A stretch of 7,808 bases of DNA from Promethearchaeum sp. Lineage in GTDB: Archaea; Asgardarchaeota; Lokiarchaeia; Sigyniarchaeales; Promethearchaeaceae. The translations under genes and the position numbers were made by a program. Location of the stretch: assembly GCA_030611625.1 (NCBI GenBank), contig JAUWPK010000168.1, positions 1 to 7,808 on the forward strand, in the 5' to 3' direction. Of the stretch, positions 4,984 through 7,808 are shown piece after piece. Position 1 is the first letter of the stretch; the number at the start of each line of letters is the position of its first letter. The notes under the pieces are model-generated. The model was given only the letters and a program-made list of their open reading frames with translations. It searched no databases and was not told the DNA's origin.

Positions 4984-5286
4984 CTAACCTTGAACAATTA
5001 CCAATCTTCTAAAGGATGACCATCCTGCGACATCAATTTTAGTTTTGCTGCCCCAGAGATGTTCTAATTCTTTTTGAAGATAAAGTGGGTATTGGAAGTC
5101 CTGCATAGTTTTTTGAGTAAAGGGATCTTTATCGGGAATTTGGCTGAGATCCGCAGGAACTACGCTGGTGACTCTCTCTACCCCACATCATCCTCGATAT
5201 ACTCTTTCAAATACGACCAAAACTGGATTTTCCAATTCTTGAAACTGTTCGATTATAAATGATTTCGCTTCTGTAGTTATTTTCAA
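4984..5286 (-). CDS. HesB/IscA-like selenoprotein (in-frame UGA = Sec33)
   Basis: The minus strand encodes a 100-residue protein if the TGA at 5190-5188 is read as selenocysteine. It starts at TTG 5286 (MKITTEAK, the usual opening of A-type Fe-S carrier proteins) and stops at TAG 4986-4984. The TGA lies in VYRG-U-CGVERV, so Sec33 is followed by Cys34, a place where HesB-like proteins carry a reactive cysteine. Later segments FQYPLYLQKEL and KTKIDVAGW fit the rest of the fold. The C-terminal Cys-x-Cys of IscA is missing, which fits the HesB-like selenoprotein branch rather than true IscA. Apart from this one TGA the frame is unbroken, and GC in the middle of the gene (about 44% by count over 5101-5220) is well above the surroundings. 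A SECIS-like hairpin follows. The role is probably redox or Fe-S related but unproven. A nonsense-mutated pseudogene is the alternative. Confidence 0.75.
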
Positions 5287-5485
5287 GTTTATAACACCAA
5301 GGAAATAATTTTTTCATCATTTAAAAAGATTGGGCAAATAAATTTCACACTCATTGTTTAAATAGAAAAATTAATTCAATTTAAAACTGATTTGGAAACT
5401 GATGAATTCACACAAATTATAAGAGAAATTTTTTATTATAATCGAAATTAAACTTATATTGCCTTCAGAATTAAATGGTGATTAT
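5287..5485. other. Divergent intergenic region
   Basis: This region separates the minus-strand selenoprotein gene from the plus-strand membrane protein gene and should hold both promoters. On the minus strand CTTTTTAAATGA (5328-5317) is a possible TATA region about 35 bases before the TTG start. TTCACAC occurs twice in direct orientation (5344-5350 and 5407-5413), 63 bp or about six helical turns apart. No gene or RNA was recognised. Confidence 0.35.
5477..5482 (+). promoter_or_regulatory. Shine-Dalgarno site setting the start at 5486
   Basis: GGTGAT is complementary to the AUCACC of the usual archaeal 16S rRNA 3' end and lies 3 bases before the ATG at 5486. That register is equivalent to about 7 bases from a GGAGG. 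It supports this ATG over the TTG at 5459. Confidence 0.55.
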
Positions 5486-5725
5486 ATGAATGATGAATTA
5501 AGTAAAAAACAAAAATTTGACTTTAATCAGCTCAAAAAAAAACTGAAGGAATATTATTTAGGAATTATTCTTATAGTTTTAGGTATATTTGAATTAATTT
5601 TAGGCATACTCTCATGGAATTTACCTATTCCAGTATTTTCAAGTTTCTATTTTGGTGAACTAATTGGGATTGTATTTATCTTTATTGGTTTTAAACGAAT
5701 ATTTGGAAAGAAGGAAAAAAAATAG
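5486..5725 (+). CDS. Small membrane protein with two transmembrane helices
   Basis: This 79-residue protein of unknown function is not recognised as any named family. The N-terminal 23 residues are charged and lysine-rich. They are followed by two hydrophobic stretches, about 24-44 (YLGIILIVLGIFELILGIL) and about 52-69 (FYFGELIGIVFIFIGF), joined by a short Pro-containing turn (NLPIPVF). The protein ends with a basic tail, GKKEKK. Both ends are predicted cytoplasmic by the positive-inside rule, making a helical hairpin in the membrane. The ATG at 5486 is preferred because GGTGAT precedes it; a TTG at 5459 would add nine residues. T-rich sequence follows the stop. It lies 81 bp before the large surface protein gene, so cotranscription is possible, but no shared function can be read from the sequence. 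Confidence 0.65.
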   Translation: MNDELSKKQKFDFNQLKKKLKEYYLGIILIVLGIFELILGILSWNLPIPVFSSFYFGELIGIVFIFIGFKRIFGKKEKK

Positions 5726-5763
5726 ATTTTTTCAAAATATTGTAACAAAAGAAATAATAATTT

Positions 5764-5774
5764 TTTATATTAAA
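5764..5774 (+). promoter_or_regulatory. Candidate TATA box for the surface protein gene
   Basis: TTTATATTAAA is centred about 38 bases before the ATG at 5807, which would give a leader of about 10 bases. It follows T-rich sequence after the previous stop. Support is weak because the whole 5726-5806 spacer is nearly pure A/T. Confidence 0.25.
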
Positions 5775-5806
5775 AAAATAAAATAAATTAATATTAATTG
5801 ATTCTT

Positions 5807-7675
5807 ATGAAAAAAAATCTTTTTATTTTATCCGTCATGATTATTACCTTATTTATATGTACTAGTTTAATTGATTTAGAGCCATTTAATAATCCTTCCA
5901 TTCAAATGCAAGAAAATCCTCGTTCTGCAAGTTCTTATAATCCGATAATAATAAATGGATCTATCGGTTACAACTGGAGTGATTATACCAATATTACAGG
6001 TAGTGGTTCAGTAGAACTCCCTTTTATTATAGAAGATTTTGAAATTGATTCTTTAGGTTCAGGTTCGGGCATTTTTATAAAAGATTCAGAATTTCATGTT
6101 ATTGTTAGGAATTGTACAATAAATAATTCTGGATATTTAGATTATTATGATGCTGGAATTAGAATTGAAAATTGCTCAAATGTACAAATAGAAAGATGTA
6201 ATATTCTTAATAATCATCTTGGAATTCAATTAGAAAAATCAAATAACTGTACGGTCTTCGGGAATACTATATCCGATAACATTCTATGTGGAATTTATAC
6301 AAATAATTCATTTGATATGAGTATTTCAAATAATGAAATTAATGATGCTGGAAAGGGGATTTATCTTGATAATTCTGAGAATAATTCTATTTCAGAGAAT
6401 TTAGTTGTTAGAAATCATGAAGGTGGAGTTTTTTTAGATGGATCGAATAATAATGATTTTTCTTTCAATATTATAAATAATAATTATGGAGAAGGATTTC
6501 TTTTAAACAACGCTCATAACAATTCTCTTACTAATAATGACATTTATAATAATGGAAAAGGAGTATACCTTCTAAATTCAGAAAATTCTACTATTTCTTA
6601 TAATGAAATAGACAAGAATCATGAATGTGGTGTTTATTCAGACAATTCGGATATGAATCTTCTTTCAAACAATAAAATATTTGACAATTATCAACAAGGT
6701 ATTTATCTGGATTATTCAGATCAAAATATTATTTCCAAAAATTACATAAAAAAAAATAGTAAAGATGGTATATTCTCAATAAATTCACTTAGCAGTTCAA
6801 TTTCGGGAAATATTATAATGGAAAACAAAGGATTTGGAATTTTCTTAGATATTTCAACTAATGATACAACGATATGGGAAAATAATTTATTAAATAATTA
6901 TTTGGACCAAGCATTTACAGCTTCAAGTTTAAATAATTGGGACAACGGAACTTATGGCAATTATTGGGGTGATTATACTTCAAAATATCCCGATGCAAGT
7001 ATTGAGACCGTTTTTTGGAATACTTCTTATGGAATCGAGGAAGTGGGTTCTTTGGATCATTTTCCTCTTGCTAACCCAATACTTCCTGAGGCTCCAACTT
7101 TTATTACTGTAGATCAAACTCTCACATTTTCAGAAATCACAATCATGTGGAACCAACTAGGTTGCGCTGAATCATATGAATTATATCTCGATGGAGAAAA
7201 TATTGCGAATACAACAGAAAATTCTCATAATATTGTTTTAGATCTCAACGGAATCTATGAATTAGATGTTACTGCTTTCAATTTATTTGGTGAGTCGCTT
7301 CCATCAATACCATTAACATTAATTATAGAGTTAATCCCAGAAATTCCTGTTCTTATCACCACAAATCAGACATCTAAGAATAAAAATATAACCATAATGT
7401 GGGAATCGGTGGAAAACGTAGAATCTTATAATATCTATGTAAATGGAACTCTAAATACTACATTAACTCAAAATTCAACAAATATAATCTTTAATTTAAA
7501 TGCTGTTTACAATATAACTTTAACTGCTGTCAATGAATTCGGAGAATCTCAACCATCAGATCCAATTATTATTACAATCGATATTACTCCTGTTTATGGA
7601 TTTATTTTATCAGCAATTGGTGGACTGGCATTACTCGGTGGGATAGCTGTAATGATATTAATGAAGAAAAAATAG
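5807..7675 (+). CDS. Secreted, membrane-anchored beta-helix (NosD/PbH1-type) protein with FN3-like domains
   Basis: This 622-residue surface protein begins with a signal peptide of about 22 residues (KK followed by a hydrophobic core). About 12 right-handed beta-helix coils of 22-23 residues follow (about 85-365). Each begins GI/GV-hydrophobic-x-D/N-N-S, then a Ser-Ile-Ser-x-Asn strand and an Asn-rich turn. A cap of the NosD/PbH1 kind (GNYWGDY near 384-390, ending DHFPL) closes the helix. Two fibronectin-III-like domains come next, about 425-508 and 510-594; both contain ITIMW, a SY-x-I/L-Y strand and an FGES segment. The protein ends in one transmembrane helix (about 597-619) and a KKK tail, with the bulk of the protein outside the cell. 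Many N-x-S/T sites suggest N-glycosylation. Start: ATG 5807 places the signal peptide correctly; TTG 5798 would add three residues. A carbohydrate or adhesion role is likely from the architecture, but no catalytic residues could be assigned. Confidence 0.85.
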   Translation: MKKNLFILSVMIITLFICTSLIDLEPFNNPSIQMQENPRSASSYNPIIINGSIGYNWSDYTNITGSGSVELPFIIEDFEIDSLGSGSGIFIKDSEFHVIVRNCTINNSGYLDYYDAGIRIENCSNVQIERCNILNNHLGIQLEKSNNCTVFGNTISDNILCGIYTNNSFDMSISNNEINDAGKGIYLDNSENNSISENLVVRNHEGGVFLDGSNNNDFSFNIINNNYGEGFLLNNAHNNSLTNNDIYNNGKGVYLLNSENSTISYNEIDKNHECGVYSDNSDMNLLSNNKIFDNYQQGIYLDYSDQNIISKNYIKKNSKDGIFSINSLSSSISGNIIMENKGFGIFLDISTNDTTIWENNLLNNYLDQAFTASSLNNWDNGTYGNYWGDYTSKYPDASIETVFWNTSYGIEEVGSLDHFPLANPILPEAPTFITVDQTLTFSEITIMWNQLGCAESYELYLDGENIANTTENSHNIVLDLNGIYELDVTAFNLFGESLPSIPLTLIIELIPEIPVLITTNQTSKNKNITIMWESVENVESYNIYVNGTLNTTLTQNSTNIIFNLNAVYNITLTAVNEFGESQPSDPIIITIDITPVYGFILSAIGGLALLGGIAVMILMKKK

Positions 7676-7680
7676 AGAAA

Positions 7681-7685
7681 TTTTT
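7681..7685 (+). terminator. Short T-run after the surface protein gene
   Basis: A five-T run starts 6 bases after the TAG at 7675, in the narrow gap before the end of a probable convergent gene. It is consistent with an archaeal U-tract terminator but short. Confidence 0.3.
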
Positions 7686-7707
7686 ATTCTACTACGATTA
7701 TCCGCAT

Positions 7708-7808
7708 CTAGGTGTCGATGACCATCTGACTGAGTAATTCTCGGTCTTTTTTTCTCTTTCTACTCAATAAATCATACATAACACTCCAATAATACCACCA
7801 CCTCCATC
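7708..7808 (-). CDS. Possible 3' end of a minus-strand gene, membrane anchor plus basic tail
   Basis: On the minus strand the right edge reads Gly-Gly-Gly-Gly-Ile-Ile-Gly-Val-Leu-Cys-Met-Ile and then Tyr and a TGA at 7766-7764. A neighbouring frame is open from the edge to a TAG at 7710-7708 and encodes LLSRKRKKDRELLSQMVIDT at its end. Adding one T to the TTT at 7771-7769 would fuse the two into a hydrophobic segment followed by a basic tail, the usual C-terminal end of archaeal surface proteins, including the one at 5807-7675. Only about 33 codons are in the window and no family can be named. Either frame alone could be the real one. Confidence 0.35.
   Translation of the reverse strand, partial: WRWWYYWSVMYDLLSRKRKKDRELLSQMVIDT

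Noticed and set aside
5074..5262. Plus-strand 62-codon open frame
   Set aside because: It is the antisense shadow of the minus-strand selenoprotein gene, has no protein family character and no ribosome site.
5390..5430. CTGATGA resembling box C of a C/D sRNA
   Set aside because: The first base does not fit the RUGAUGA consensus and no properly spaced D box follows.
6040..6910. Short repeated DNA segments suggesting a CRISPR array or tandem repeat
   Set aside because: The periodicity of 66-69 bases reflects the 22-23-residue protein coils in one continuous frame, with diverged DNA.

Overview
The window is AT-rich DNA (roughly 30% GC by eye) and looks archaeal, most likely from an Asgard archaeon of the Lokiarchaeia type. 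The reasons are: a NurA-family DNA-end nuclease; tandem Lrp/AsnC-type regulators; a Rab-like small GTPase of the kind that is greatly expanded in Asgard genomes; a large beta-helix surface protein with a C-terminal membrane anchor; T-rich terminators; and a probable selenoprotein gene whose 3' hairpin resembles the eukaryote-like SECIS elements described for Lokiarchaeota. The taxonomic call is inference from gene content.

Layout, left to right. Bases 1-217 hold no certain gene but contain a perfect 10-bp inverted repeat. nurA (218-1621, +) is followed by a 232-bp gap and then a Rab-like GTPase (1854-2405, +). About 40 bp later comes the first Lrp-type regulator (about 2447-3018, +). Its reading frame reaches well upstream of its first ATG, and its N-terminus appears cut off from a GTG start by one missing T. 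After a 221-bp gap with a perfect 9-bp dyad, the paralogous second Lrp gene follows (3240-3791, +). A 46-residue rubredoxin-like zinc ribbon gene (3869-4009, +) abuts a LarE-type PP-loop sulfur transferase gene (4010-4876, +) with no spacer.

The most interesting part is 4905-5286 on the minus strand. A 100-codon frame is interrupted only by one in-frame TGA, in a Gly-TGA-Cys-Gly context. It reads as a HesB/IscA-like protein with selenocysteine at position 33. A hairpin just after its stop codon has an AUGA / AAA / GA arrangement like a SECIS core. A conventional gene caller would miss this gene. The plus strand continues with a small two-helix membrane protein (5486-5725) and a secreted, membrane-anchored protein made of about 12 beta-helix coils and two fibronectin-III-like domains (5807-7675). 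The 3' end of a minus-strand gene probably enters from the right edge.

How the genes relate: the rubredoxin-like protein, LarE (with three cysteines suited to a [4Fe-4S] cluster) and the HesB-like selenoprotein form a small neighbourhood whose theme appears to be sulfur, iron-sulfur and selenium chemistry. LarE and the selenoprotein gene are convergent, so they share context but not an operon. The two Lrp paralogs may regulate themselves or their neighbours. nurA, the GTPase and the surface protein have no evident functional link to the rest.
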